Below, piece after piece: positions 1-6,040 of a stretch of 6,040 bases of DNA. The position numbers and the translations under genes are program-made. How positions within the stretch are numbered: the stretch's first letter is position 1; every line of letters starts with the position of its first letter. Location: positions 1 to 6,040 of the forward strand of contig JAEWJV010000021.1 in the NCBI GenBank assembly GCA_023386395.1, given 5' to 3'. The stretch comes from Bacteroidota bacterium. Its GTDB lineage: Bacteria > Bacteroidota > Bacteroidia > Chitinophagales > Chitinophagaceae. The notes beneath the pieces were generated by a model, which was not told where the DNA came from, did no database searches, and saw nothing but the letters and a program-made list of their open reading frames with translations.

Positions 1-156
1 AAGTTTTTCTGTTTTAGAAAAAGCAGCAGCTCTTTTAAATCGACAATAGAAGAAAAGCCTGAAAAAAAAAGGGCTGATACGTTAATACCAAAAGTATTGT
101 ATGGTTTGAGCGAAATATTTTGCAGTAAATTCAAGATGAGTAGCTTTAATTCAACC
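1..156. other. Left-edge stretch with no supported gene
   Basis: This AT-rich stretch lies beyond the terminator. It contains a run of nine A (62-70). A plus-strand frame starting at base 1 is open to TAA at 205-207 (68 codons, Lys- and Ser-rich), and a minus-strand frame is also open across it, so openness here is weak evidence of coding. No domain, RNA gene or repeat is recognisable. Confidence 0.5.
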
Positions 157-192
157 AAAAATAAAAAAGCCCGGCTTGCTTTAGCCAGGCTT
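157..192 (-). terminator. Intrinsic terminator at the end of the minus-strand cluster
   Basis: On the minus strand, AAGCCTGGC (192-184) pairs with GCCGGGCTT (175-167) as a 9-bp stem with one T-G wobble, closing an 8-base loop. It is followed directly by a T-rich tract, six T, one A and five T (168-157). It starts 19 bases after the stop of the 129-residue gene. On the plus strand no T-run follows the stem, so it acts for the minus strand only. Confidence 0.85.
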
Positions 193-211
193 CAGAAAAA
201 TATTTAAATGA

Positions 212-601
212 TTATTTATTTATCTGGAATTTGCCCGTTTCTACAATTTTGCCGCTGGCATCCCTTAACTGATATACATAAATACCGCGGTAATAATCGT
301 TTGTAAATGTAAGCGTTAGTTTAGATGCCGTTAAAGCGGTTTCGTACATTTTTTTACCCGTAAAACTAAAAACCTGCAACGCGTAATTTTTATTCACATA
401 TTTCTGGGACACTTCAAAATTTATAAAAGATATGGCCGGGTTGGGATAACATTTAACATTTTTTGCCTGAACGTTCATACTAACAGGCGGGTTTACAGCG
501 TTTACTACATTGGAATATAAAACAAAAATGGCACAGGCTATGGCTGCCAGTGCAAAATGTATTAAACGTTTCAAAGGATGCTGTGTAAAAATTTTATTCA
601 T
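212..601 (-). CDS. Small secreted protein consisting of a signal peptide and a T9SS type A sorting domain
   Basis: The 129-residue product has a Sec signal peptide with a basic n-region (K3, K11, R12), a hydrophobic stretch at about residues 14-30, and a likely cleavage after VVNA (A35). After a linker of about 15 residues, residues 50-129 match the type A (Por secretion tail) sorting domain: CYPNPA at 51-56, the F-E-V strand, LQVFSFTGKKMYE, a D-Y-Y-R-G-I-Y-V-Y turn and strand, then LRDASGKIVETGKF and a basic C-terminal K. Type A domains direct export and are normally removed by the sortase PorU, with the cargo often joined to A-LPS. Here almost no cargo would remain. The ATG at 601-599 is the only start that keeps the signal peptide. 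It lies 108 bases downstream of the PorP/SprF-family gene. A vestigial substrate or a very short surface peptide are both possible; the function is unknown. Confidence 0.85.
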   Translation of the reverse strand: MNKIFTQHPLKRLIHFALAAIACAIFVLYSNVVNAVNPPVSMNVQAKNVKCYPNPAISFINFEVSQKYVNKNYALQVFSFTGKKMYETALTASKLTLTFTNDYYRGIYVYQLRDASGKIVETGKFQINK

Positions 602-611
602 ATTCTTACAA

Positions 612-643
612 TAAAATTATAGTTAATAAATATATTGACCAAA
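612..643 (-). promoter_or_regulatory. Possible Bacteroidota-type promoter for the small type A sorting-domain gene
   Basis: On the minus strand, TTTG at 643-640 is followed after 20 bases by TAATTTTA at 619-612. This is one mismatch from the Bacteroidota -7 consensus TAnnTTTG, at the expected distance from a -33 TTTG. Transcription would start only a few bases before the ATG at 601, which is unusually short. The region is AT-rich, so a chance match is quite possible. If real, the gene could be transcribed separately from the PorP/SprF-family gene. Confidence 0.25.
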
Positions 644-709
644 TTGCTGCCCAGTTTAGCAGCTTATTCTAAGATTTTGCATTTCTTTAATATTTAACGG
701 CGTTATGTT

Positions 710-1783
710 TTAGAATCTTGGGCATAATACCGCATTTTTTGATGAGTTATCCCTGTCCAGGAATCCTGCATAAGTAAGCGATACTTCAAACCCGCCCCTG
801 TATTGGCTTACTGTTTTAAGCTGCGAAATATTTACATCATAACTTACTGCTACAGAAAAAGGGAGATAATCAAGTTTTACGACCGGTATTATCGCATCTT
901 TCCAGCGCATGTACGCACCAAGATGAATGAGATAAAGCGGATTTTCATAATCATCGCCCAGCTTCCGGCTATATGTAAAACCGCCAATTGCCTCATTATA
1001 GTTGCCCTGGTTTGAATAATCACCCTGTATAATAATGTCTGAATAATCATTTACAGAAAAATGTACGCCGCCGGATAGTACAAGTTTGGGGTTTAATTCA
1101 ACCGGTGGATTCGTATAAAAAGAATTAACTGGCCTGTTGAAATGATGGTACGCCACGCCAATAAAATAATAATCCCTTTCACTGTTTGCAATAGATGAAT
1201 TGAATGACAAACCAATACTTCCATCCCAGTAATGGTAACTGAATTTGGTAAGCGTTTCCCCATCGCTTAAAGCAGGATTGTAGCCATTGCCGTCAAACTG
1301 GTTGTTGGTTGTTATTTTGCTCCGGTCTATCCTTCTTTGAACATAACCGCCCATTATGCCCAATGAAAGATATTTGCTTTTTGAGTCGTTAAGCGATTTG
1401 TGATAATTCAGCGCAGGATAAATATTGGTGGTAGTAAAATTTGTAACGCCGGCCTTGTCAAACAATATCTGCGCTCCGGTGGTAATAAAGTCATTGCCGC
1501 GGCCTATCGGTTGCTTATATTCAAAATTTACCGAGGATGTTTGGTAAGGCGTTGTTACACTTTGCCATTGATTGCGGTAAACAGCCTGCAGGCGTATATC
1601 GCCTGCAAACAATCCGGCAAGTGATGGATTGCGCAATAAAGGCGCTTCAAAAAACTGGGAAAAATGAGGGTCTGGGGCATTAGCGTTTAATGTGCAGCAA
1701 CAACAATACAATACCAGCGCATGCATTGATATTTTTTTTACTGCCGTAATAATGCATTCAGAATAAGAATTCTTGCAATACAT
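710..1783 (-). CDS. PorP/SprF family type IX secretion system outer-membrane protein
   Basis: This complete 357-residue protein belongs to the PorP/SprF family of outer-membrane beta-barrels, which work with type B T9SS cargo. The mature N-terminus has the family signature DPHFSQFFEAPLLRNPSLAG (residues 38-57). It continues with YRNQW (69-73), P-Y-Q-T-S-S-V-N-F-E-Y (79-89), a series of amphipathic strands such as YLSLGIMGGY, YYFIGVAYHHFNRP and LGAYMRW, and the typical C-terminal CPRF. The length fits the family. The ATG at 1783-1781 is chosen because K16 and K17 then provide the positive n-region before the hydrophobic stretch. A second ATG at codon 20 (1726-1724) would give a signal peptide without that charge. 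Cleavage probably follows A34, since A36 is followed by Pro. Four consecutive cysteines (27-30) lie in the signal peptide but do not form a standard lipobox. The gene starts 53 bases after the adhesin stop and is probably co-transcribed with it. It is most likely that adhesin's dedicated partner. Confidence 0.92.
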   Translation of the reverse strand: MYCKNSYSECIITAVKKISMHALVLYCCCCTLNANAPDPHFSQFFEAPLLRNPSLAGLFAGDIRLQAVYRNQWQSVTTPYQTSSVNFEYKQPIGRGNDFITTGAQILFDKAGVTNFTTTNIYPALNYHKSLNDSKSKYLSLGIMGGYVQRRIDRSKITTNNQFDGNGYNPALSDGETLTKFSYHYWDGSIGLSFNSSIANSERDYYFIGVAYHHFNRPVNSFYTNPPVELNPKLVLSGGVHFSVNDYSDIIIQGDYSNQGNYNEAIGGFTYSRKLGDDYENPLYLIHLGAYMRWKDAIIPVVKLDYLPFSVAVSYDVNISQLKTVSQYRGGFEVSLTYAGFLDRDNSSKNAVLCPRF

Positions 1784-1836
1784 AGAATTGGATATTGGAT
1801 TTTAAACAGATTTATATCAGTTCCTCTTCAAAAAAA

Positions 1837-2124
1837 TCAGCGTAACAAAGTCACATTTCCTTTCGAACTTATCTTTTGGCCATTCTCGCAGGTGATCTCA
1901 ACTATGTAAACATATACGTCTGGCTGTAGTGCTTTGCCTGCATATTTCCCATCCCATCCATACGATTGCTGGTTTGCAGGAAAATTGCTGCGTTCAAATA
2001 CCTGTGTTCCCAAACGATTAAATATTCTTATAGACTTTATTGTCATTAAACCTTTTCCGCGTGGATAGAAATAATCATTCACACCATCATTATTTGGAGA
2101 GAATGTATTTGGAATGAACAGGTT
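1837..2124 (-). other. T9SS type B C-terminal sorting domain (gliding motility-associated, CHU_C-like)
   Basis: The last 95 residues of the adhesin frame show the hallmarks of the gliding-motility-associated C-terminal domain: P-N-T-F-S-P-N-N-D-G-V-N-D at the start, IFNRLG and VFER in the middle, then GWDGKYAGK, a P-x-V-Y-V-Y-I-V strand, and a G-N-V-T-L-L-R end followed directly by the stop TGA. In the T9SS this domain directs export across the outer membrane. Type B domains are known to rely on a PorP/SprF-type partner, and one is encoded immediately downstream. The domain is intact, with no missing conserved element. Confidence 0.93.
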
Positions 2125-3156
2125 ATCTTCACCATTGCACAATACGTTTGCTCTTACAATCTTTTCTGTATAACAACCGGCAACATTTGATGCGTTCACC
2201 GTATAAAAAGTTGATTGTTTCGGGCTAATTACCGGGTTGGGGCAATTGGTGCATGAAATATTTATGGCAGGTTTCCATAACCATTTTGTTACATCGGGAG
2301 AGCCGGTGGCATTAACCTGGTAACTGTTTCCCCCGGTAAGATTGATAACAGAATCCGTTAACAGAATGGTTGGTATAGGAAAAACATTCACATAGAAGGA
2401 AGCCGTATCTGAAAAACATCCCTGGCTGTCTGAACCAACTACTGTAAAAGTTGCGGATGATGTGGGTGTGGATGATGTTACAGAATCCGTACTGCTCTTT
2501 ACCAAATCAGCCGGCCCCCATTTATAAGTTTCGGCGCCTGATGCGATTAGATTAACAATGGTGCCCGCACAAACCGTATCCGGCGCACTCGCTTTAATAA
2601 CAGTGGGTTGTTTTACTTCAACTGCAACAGAATCGGATGCCTTGCAGCCATACCTGCTGATACCCGTTACATAAAAAGTTGTATTCTTTCTGGGCGATGC
2701 GTTGGGTGCTGCACAATCCTGGCAGGAGAGAGCGGCGCTTGATCTCCATACATAATTATCAGCGCCGGAAGCCTGCAGGTTTACAGATTGATCGCGGCAG
2801 ATAATAACATTATTGCCCGCATCTGTAGAAGGAAGCGGTGCAACAAGGAGCTTTTGAATAACTGTGTCGGAACAACCAGCTTTGGTTGTGGCAGAAACGG
2901 CGACATTGTAGGTTCCGGCATCAGCATACGTATGTGTGGCATTACTGGTGTTAAGCTGGCTTCCGTCATCCAGGTTCCATTGCCACGCATTAATTGCCGG
3001 CGAACCGGCATTAGTGGTTGCTGAAAGCGAAATGTCGTCATTTACGCAGGTGCTTGCCGGGATAACCGCTGATATTTCGGGCGATGCATCAATCTTAATA
3101 TCTACCGGTAATTTGAATTCTGATGTACAGCCAAGACGGGTAGTAATGCGGAGCAA
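1837..3156 (-). CDS. C-terminal side of the interrupted adhesin: PKD, Ig-like modules and T9SS type B sorting domain
   Basis: This is the continuation of the same frame after the TAA at 3237-3235; the frame is open from 3234. The quoted upper end is a TTG at 3156-3154, which is only a formal start: it lies inside PKD repeat 12, and the first in-frame ATG is codon 371, within the sorting domain. There is no signal peptide. Counting from the TTG, residues 1-23 finish PKD 12, about 27-106 form PKD 13 (core WQWNLDDG), about 110-341 form three Ig-like modules, and about 345-439 form the type B C-terminal domain. The domain content shows it to be the secretion-competent end of a long surface protein rather than an independent gene. 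Without the upstream part it would stay in the cytoplasm. The gene ends 53 bases before the PorP/SprF-family gene. Confidence 0.8.
   Translation of the reverse strand: MLRITTRLGCTSEFKLPVDIKIDASPEISAVIPASTCVNDDISLSATTNAGSPAINAWQWNLDDGSQLNTSNATHTYADAGTYNVAVSATTKAGCSDTVIQKLLVAPLPSTDAGNNVIICRDQSVNLQASGADNYVWRSSAALSCQDCAAPNASPRKNTTFYVTGISRYGCKASDSVAVEVKQPTVIKASAPDTVCAGTIVNLIASGAETYKWGPADLVKSSTDSVTSSTPTSSATFTVVGSDSQGCFSDTASFYVNVFPIPTILLTDSVINLTGGNSYQVNATGSPDVTKWLWKPAINISCTNCPNPVISPKQSTFYTVNASNVAGCYTEKIVRANVLCNGEDNLFIPNTFSPNNDGVNDYFYPRGKGLMTIKSIRIFNRLGTQVFERSNFPANQQSYGWDGKYAGKALQPDVYVYIVEITCENGQKISSKGNVTLLR
2134..2829 (-). repeat. Three Ig-like modules of gliding-motility-associated type
   Basis: Three modules of roughly 70-80 residues follow the last PKD. 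Each has a Y/T-x-W core and ends in a T-x-Y/F-x-V strand followed by G-C. The first and third contain a CxxC element (SCQDC and SCTNC) followed by P-N and a downstream SPxxxTxFY motif, a combination commonly seen just before type B sorting domains in Bacteroidota surface proteins. The middle module lacks the CxxC pair. The third lacks the early cysteine and has an extra cysteine (VLC) at the junction with the sorting domain. The fold assignment comes from the pattern only. They probably form a stalk between the PKD array and the sorting signal. Confidence 0.65.
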
Positions 3157-3234
3157 AGCATTATAACGCCCTTCAGTATTATAATAATGCTTTGGATGAG
3201 ATTCCGTTGCAGAATCCCCATCGCCAAATTTCCA

Positions 3235-3237
3235 TTA
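3235..3237 (-). other. In-frame TAA nonsense codon splitting the adhesin frame
   Basis: The coding strand reads TAT TAA TGG followed by AAA TTT GGC GAT GGG, that is Y-stop-W-K-F-G-D-G. PKD repeat 7 (W at 4500-4498) reads TAT CAA TGG at the aligned place, giving Y-Q-W, and repeat 1 (W at 5970-5968) also has Y-Q-W. A single C-to-T change of a Gln codon explains the stop. Neighbouring genes end in TAA at 712-710 and 214-212, so TAA is a normal stop in this genome. I see no frameshift signal around it, and none is needed since the frame does not change. Confidence 0.9.
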
Positions 3238-6040
3238 ATAGGCCGTTATATTATCATAAGCTGCATTGCTTGCATTTTTAAAATCAAATAAAGAGGAATC
3301 ACACACGCCTGCCATACGTTCGGTGTTAAACTTTGCATTGGCGGAAGCAACGGTAATAGTGTCTTTATTTATAATAGCAACACGGCATCCGCTTGTATCT
3401 TCAATAACAAGTTTTGGTAAATATTTACCTGCCTTTATATAACTGTATTGTACCAGCGTGTTTTTAGTATTCAGTACTTCCCCGTTTCCAAAATCCCATG
3501 TGTATTTGGCAACGTTTTCACCTTTGGCTGAAAACCTGGCTGCAATGGCATCACAGCCTGTAAGCGGCGCATAGTTATAAGTGGCTTTCGGGCCTTTTAC
3601 AACAATTCTTTTTGTCATAGTGTCTATGCACGTACCATATCCATAAACAGTTAATGTAAGATGATATACGCCTGCTCTTGTATAGTAATGCTGCGGCGTG
3701 GTTTCTCCGGATGTATTGCCATCTCCAAAATCCCATAAAATATTTTTATAGCTTTTGGATGAATTAGCCGGTTCAACAAAAGCGGGAGGGCAAACAAAAA
3801 AACTGTCGGTTAAAGAGAAGCCTGCTGCAGCATCTGCAACGGTTATGTATTGCGGCTTCAATAAAGAATCTGCGCAACCATTTTTATCTTTTACCAAAAG
3901 TTTTACATTGTAGGTATTATTATAGGCATACTGGTGCAAAGGTGATTGAAGCTTTGAAGTAGCACCATCACCAAAATCCCAGGAATATTGCATGGCAGTG
4001 CCCTCACTGGAATCAATGAATTTTATAGAGTTATTTGAGCAACTAATGGTATCGCTTACACCGAAAACTGCAACAGGCTGTGTTATGCTTAGCTTATTAT
4101 AAGTGGCTGTATCATAACAATTATTGTTATCTATCACTTTAAGCCAAACATTAAAATTACCTTTTGTGGTATAGGTATGGCTAAAAGGCCCGCCGGTTAA
4201 GGTGTCTGGTTTTGTGTTATCCCCGTAATTCCATATCCAGGTTTTAAGACTCTTGCCGGGTTCTGGTGTTGAAGCATCTTCAAAAGATATGGTTGAATTA
4301 AGGCAATCGCCCTTTTTATTGGTGAATCCCGCCGCTGGCCCGGTAACTTTTACAGAAATATTATTTTGTATGGTGTCAACACATTTATTCACATCTGTTA
4401 CAACCAGGTAAGGAGCATAAGTACCTGAAGTATTATAAGAATGATAAACAATACTGTCGTTCCTGTTCTTATTTACTTTGATTCCATCGCCAAAATCCCA
4501 TTGATAATTTTGTATGCCGGCAGCATCATAATTGGTTACAGAAAAGCGAAGCGAATCATATTTACACGTATTGGATGAAACGAAATTGTATTGAACGGCA
4601 GGATGTTCATCCACCACCCGCACGGTGCTAATAGTGGTGTGTTCGCAGGCACCGTTTGAAACGGTCAACGTTACATTAAATGTACCCTTTGAATTAAAAG
4701 TGTGTGAAGGGTTTTGCACGGAAGAAGTCTGGCCGTCACCAAAATCCCAGCGCCATGTTTGTGCGGCTGTTGAACCATCTTTAAAACTATAATTGAAAGG
4801 ATTATTGCAATCATAAATAATTTCATACCTGGCCACCGGTGGATTTATATGGATATATGCTTTTTTTACAATTGTATCATAACATTTGTACTGGCCGGTA
4901 ATAAGCGTTACGTCAAAATACCCGGAATCTCCATAATTATGTGAAGGATTTTGCTGGGTTGATGTTGAATTATCGCCAAAATCCCATATCCATTCTGAAA
5001 CAGATCCCGTTGAATTATTGGTAAACTGAATAGTTTTAGATGCACAGGCATCAGTGGGAACCGCTGTAAAATCCGCATCAGGCTTAACACTTAATGAAAC
5101 CGCATTCATCATTAATAAAGTATCCGAGCAGCCTTCTTTCGATGTGATAACCAGCTTTACATTATAAACGCCAGCCTGCTTATATTCATGCACGGGTATT
5201 GCTTTGTTTGATGTGGTTCCGTCGCCAAAATCCCATGCGTAAGATGCTATTGTATAGCCGGTATCAATTACGGGCGTTAACGTGAGTGTTTGCGGGGCAC
5301 AGCCTTTAAAGGGCAGGTTTTTAATACTTTTTATTTGCGGGGCGCCAATCTGGATAAAACCGGGTTTTACTATGGTGTCTGAACAGCCATTGGCATTAAA
5401 GGCAATTAATGTAACGGCATATTTGCCCGGTTTGGTGTAAGTGTAGGATGCATTCACGCTATCGCTGGAAGCATTGGTACCAAATATCCATTTATAATTC
5501 TTTGCGTTTTTTGATTTATTGCTGAAGTTGATTGTTGCCGGATAACTGCAACTGTATGCATTTCCAACAACATCAAAACCAGCTTCAGGCTCAGCCTGTA
5601 TGGATATGGTTTTTTGGACAGAAGCTTTGCATCCGCCAAAATCAGCCACCAGCTTTACGTTGTAATCGCCTGGTTTTGTGAAGGTATGAATTACAGTATC
5701 ACCAGCCGCTGTGGCACCATCGCCAAAGCTCCATTTTTCGCTTAGCGGTTTTAAAGATGAGGAATCTGTAAAAGTTATTGGTGCACCGGGGCATGCTGTT
5801 GTATAAGTAAAATCAGACTTTGATTTTCCAATCGTAATATGCTGCACATAAGTGCTTGTGCAACCAATGTTATTAGAGGCCACGAGGGTTACGGTAAAAT
5901 CTCCTGTACTTAAATAAGTGTGTTGGGGATCTTTTTCACTGCTCGGGGAACTGCCATCGCCAAAATCCCATTGGTAGCTTAATTCCTGTGTTGCCTCAGA
6001 GGTATTGCTGAATTTTACTGTAACCGGCTCTGTACAGGCA
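3235..6040 (-). CDS. PKD-domain protein, N-terminal side of the interrupted adhesin (partial, no start in window)
   Basis: The open frame continues to the window edge, so a GTG at 5883-5881 is internal (the residues before it read TVTL and belong to a PKD strand) and should not be taken as the start. The piece holds 934 codons before the TAA at 3237-3235. It carries eleven complete or nearly complete PKD repeats and the first half of a twelfth. Each is recognised by a W-x-F-G-D-G-like core, a downstream H-x-Y/F, then a G-x-Y/F-x-V strand. Variant cores are WIFGTN (W at 5490), WNYGDN (W at 4233) and WDFGNG (W at 3498). PKD domains are beta-sandwich modules that act extracellularly, commonly as spacers or adhesive stalks. 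Ending here, the product would have no sorting domain, so it should not be secreted by the T9SS even if its missing N-terminus carries a signal peptide. Confidence 0.85.
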   Translation of the reverse strand, partial: ACTEPVTVKFSNTSEATQELSYQWDFGDGSSPSSEKDPQHTYLSTGDFTVTLVASNNIGCTSTYVQHITIGKSKSDFTYTTACPGAPITFTDSSSLKPLSEKWSFGDGATAAGDTVIHTFTKPGDYNVKLVADFGGCKASVQKTISIQAEPEAGFDVVGNAYSCSYPATINFSNKSKNAKNYKWIFGTNASSDSVNASYTYTKPGKYAVTLIAFNANGCSDTIVKPGFIQIGAPQIKSIKNLPFKGCAPQTLTLTPVIDTGYTIASYAWDFGDGTTSNKAIPVHEYKQAGVYNVKLVITSKEGCSDTLLMMNAVSLSVKPDADFTAVPTDACASKTIQFTNNSTGSVSEWIWDFGDNSTSTQQNPSHNYGDSGYFDVTLITGQYKCYDTIVKKAYIHINPPVARYEIIYDCNNPFNYSFKDGSTAAQTWRWDFGDGQTSSVQNPSHTFNSKGTFNVTLTVSNGACEHTTISTVRVVDEHPAVQYNFVSSNTCKYDSLRFSVTNYDAAGIQNYQWDFGDGIKVNKNRNDSIVYHSYNTSGTYAPYLVVTDVNKCVDTIQNNISVKVTGPAAGFTNKKGDCLNSTISFEDASTPEPGKSLKTWIWNYGDNTKPDTLTGGPFSHTYTTKGNFNVWLKVIDNNNCYDTATYNKLSITQPVAVFGVSDTISCSNNSIKFIDSSEGTAMQYSWDFGDGATSKLQSPLHQYAYNNTYNVKLLVKDKNGCADSLLKPQYITVADAAAGFSLTDSFFVCPPAFVEPANSSKSYKNILWDFGDGNTSGETTPQHYYTRAGVYHLTLTVYGYGTCIDTMTKRIVVKGPKATYNYAPLTGCDAIAARFSAKGENVAKYTWDFGNGEVLNTKNTLVQYSYIKAGKYLPKLVIEDTSGCRVAIINKDTITVASANAKFNTERMAGVCDSSLFDFKNASNAAYDNITAY

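Larger units (their letters stand above)
1837..6040 (-). pseudogene. Giant PKD-repeat T9SS type B cargo gene (SprB-like adhesin class), 5'-partial, interrupted by one in-frame TAA
   Basis: Read as a single unit, this frame runs from the right edge (first whole codon 6039-6037) to TGA at 1839-1837, 1,401 codons, with only one internal stop, TAA at 3237-3235. Frame, domain order and repeat spacing continue unbroken across that stop: the tryptophan of PKD repeat 12 is the very next codon, and the rest of that repeat follows. The 5' end with the signal peptide lies outside the window. Domain order is 13 PKD repeats, three Ig-like modules, then the type B sorting domain. Such proteins are known as large cell-surface or secreted adhesins of gliding and non-gliding Bacteroidota. 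The substrate or ligand cannot be told from sequence. Interpreting it as a broken gene is inference; an error in the sequence or a tolerated stop would leave it a normal CDS. Confidence 0.75.
2839..6040 (-). repeat. Array of 13 PKD repeats, period about 249 nt (83 residues)
   Basis: The core tryptophan codons begin (minus strand) at 5970, 5733, 5490, 5235, 4986, 4749, 4500, 4233, 3981, 3735, 3498, 3234 and 2979. Intervals run from 237 to 267 nt, always a multiple of three, with a mean of 249. On the plus strand the core shows as the recurring 11-mer ccaaaatccca, identical in eight of the thirteen units; elsewhere the repeats have diverged strongly. Each repeat has exactly two cysteines, one before the strand leading to the core and one in a G-C-x-D-T-like motif near its end, consistent with one disulfide per domain. 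The array continues beyond the right edge. Confidence 0.9.

Noticed and set aside
646..663. Hairpin between the PorP/SprF-family gene and the small gene as a terminator
   Set aside because: The stem is only five base pairs (gctgc/gcagc) with an eight-base loop, and only a short T-run follows it on the minus strand.
695..705. Palindrome taacggcgtta as an operator
   Set aside because: Five-base arms around one base, just after a stop codon, with no extension; expected by chance in AT-rich DNA.
803..1624. Plus-strand open frames opposite the PorP/SprF-family gene
   Set aside because: They are short, have no recognisable domains or signals, and lie fully opposite a clear coding gene.
1830..1855. 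Weak hairpin plus T7 at the end of the adhesin gene as a terminator
   Set aside because: The stem GTGAC/GTTAC is five pairs with a wobble and lies in the last codons; the T-run begins several bases later. At most a mild attenuator.
3154..3156. TTG as the true start of an independent C-terminal gene
   Set aside because: It falls in the middle of PKD repeat 12, there is no signal peptide, and the frame upstream is homologous repeat sequence back to the TAA.
2781..3166. Overlapping open frames on both strands within PKD 13 and the first Ig-like module
   Set aside because: Shadow frames of the repeat protein with unnatural composition; no start signal or domain.
3235..3237. Recoding of TAA (alternative code or selenocysteine-like insertion)
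   Set aside because: TAA ends the neighbouring genes normally, TAA is not the selenocysteine codon, and a CAA-to-TAA change explains the site with one base.
4908..5639. Short minus-strand frames overlapping the PKD array
   Set aside because: They are alternative frames of the PKD coding sequence without domains of their own.
5881..5883. GTG as the start codon of the N-terminal adhesin piece
   Set aside because: The same frame is open for another 52 codons to the window edge and encodes a good PKD repeat, so the GTG is internal.

Overview
The window looks like chromosomal DNA from a member of the Bacteroidota. The placement near the Chitinophagaceae is an inference from the style of the proteins, not a measurement. 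The evidence is a type IX secretion system (T9SS) cargo locus: a giant PKD-repeat surface protein with a type B C-terminal sorting domain, a PorP/SprF-family outer-membrane partner, and a small protein with a type A sorting domain. None of the genes has a clear Shine-Dalgarno sequence, which is usual for this phylum. All convincing genes are on the minus strand, so the order of transcription runs from high to low coordinates.

Layout in transcription order. (1) 6040-1837: one reading frame of 1,401 codons, entering from the right edge without its start. It encodes 13 PKD repeats, three Ig-like modules and a gliding-motility-type (type B) sorting domain. A single in-frame TAA at 3237-3235 cuts it in two inside PKD repeat 12. 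The frame is intact on both sides, and the TAA sits where PKD repeat 7 has CAA. It therefore looks like a recent nonsense mutation, or a sequence error, in one gene rather than a boundary between two genes. (2) 1783-710: a complete PorP/SprF-family beta-barrel protein, 53 bases downstream. (3) 601-212: a 129-residue protein that is almost only a signal peptide plus a type A sorting domain. (4) 192-157: a good intrinsic terminator for the minus strand. (5) 1-156: no gene I can support, although one plus-strand frame stays open from the left edge to a TAA at 205-207.

How the parts work together. In the T9SS, proteins with type B sorting domains generally depend on a PorP/SprF-like protein, often encoded next door, for secretion and surface display. 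The long PKD protein is therefore the probable adhesin cargo and the barrel protein its dedicated partner. The small protein would use the type A route. If the TAA is real, the adhesin's N-terminal product lacks its sorting domain, and the C-terminal remainder lacks both a start and a signal peptide, so the cargo would be lost while its partner remains intact. I see no mobile element, CRISPR array, RNA gene or novel defence system here. The most informative oddities are the lone nonsense codon, the regular two-cysteine pattern of the repeats, and the nearly cargo-free sorting-domain protein.
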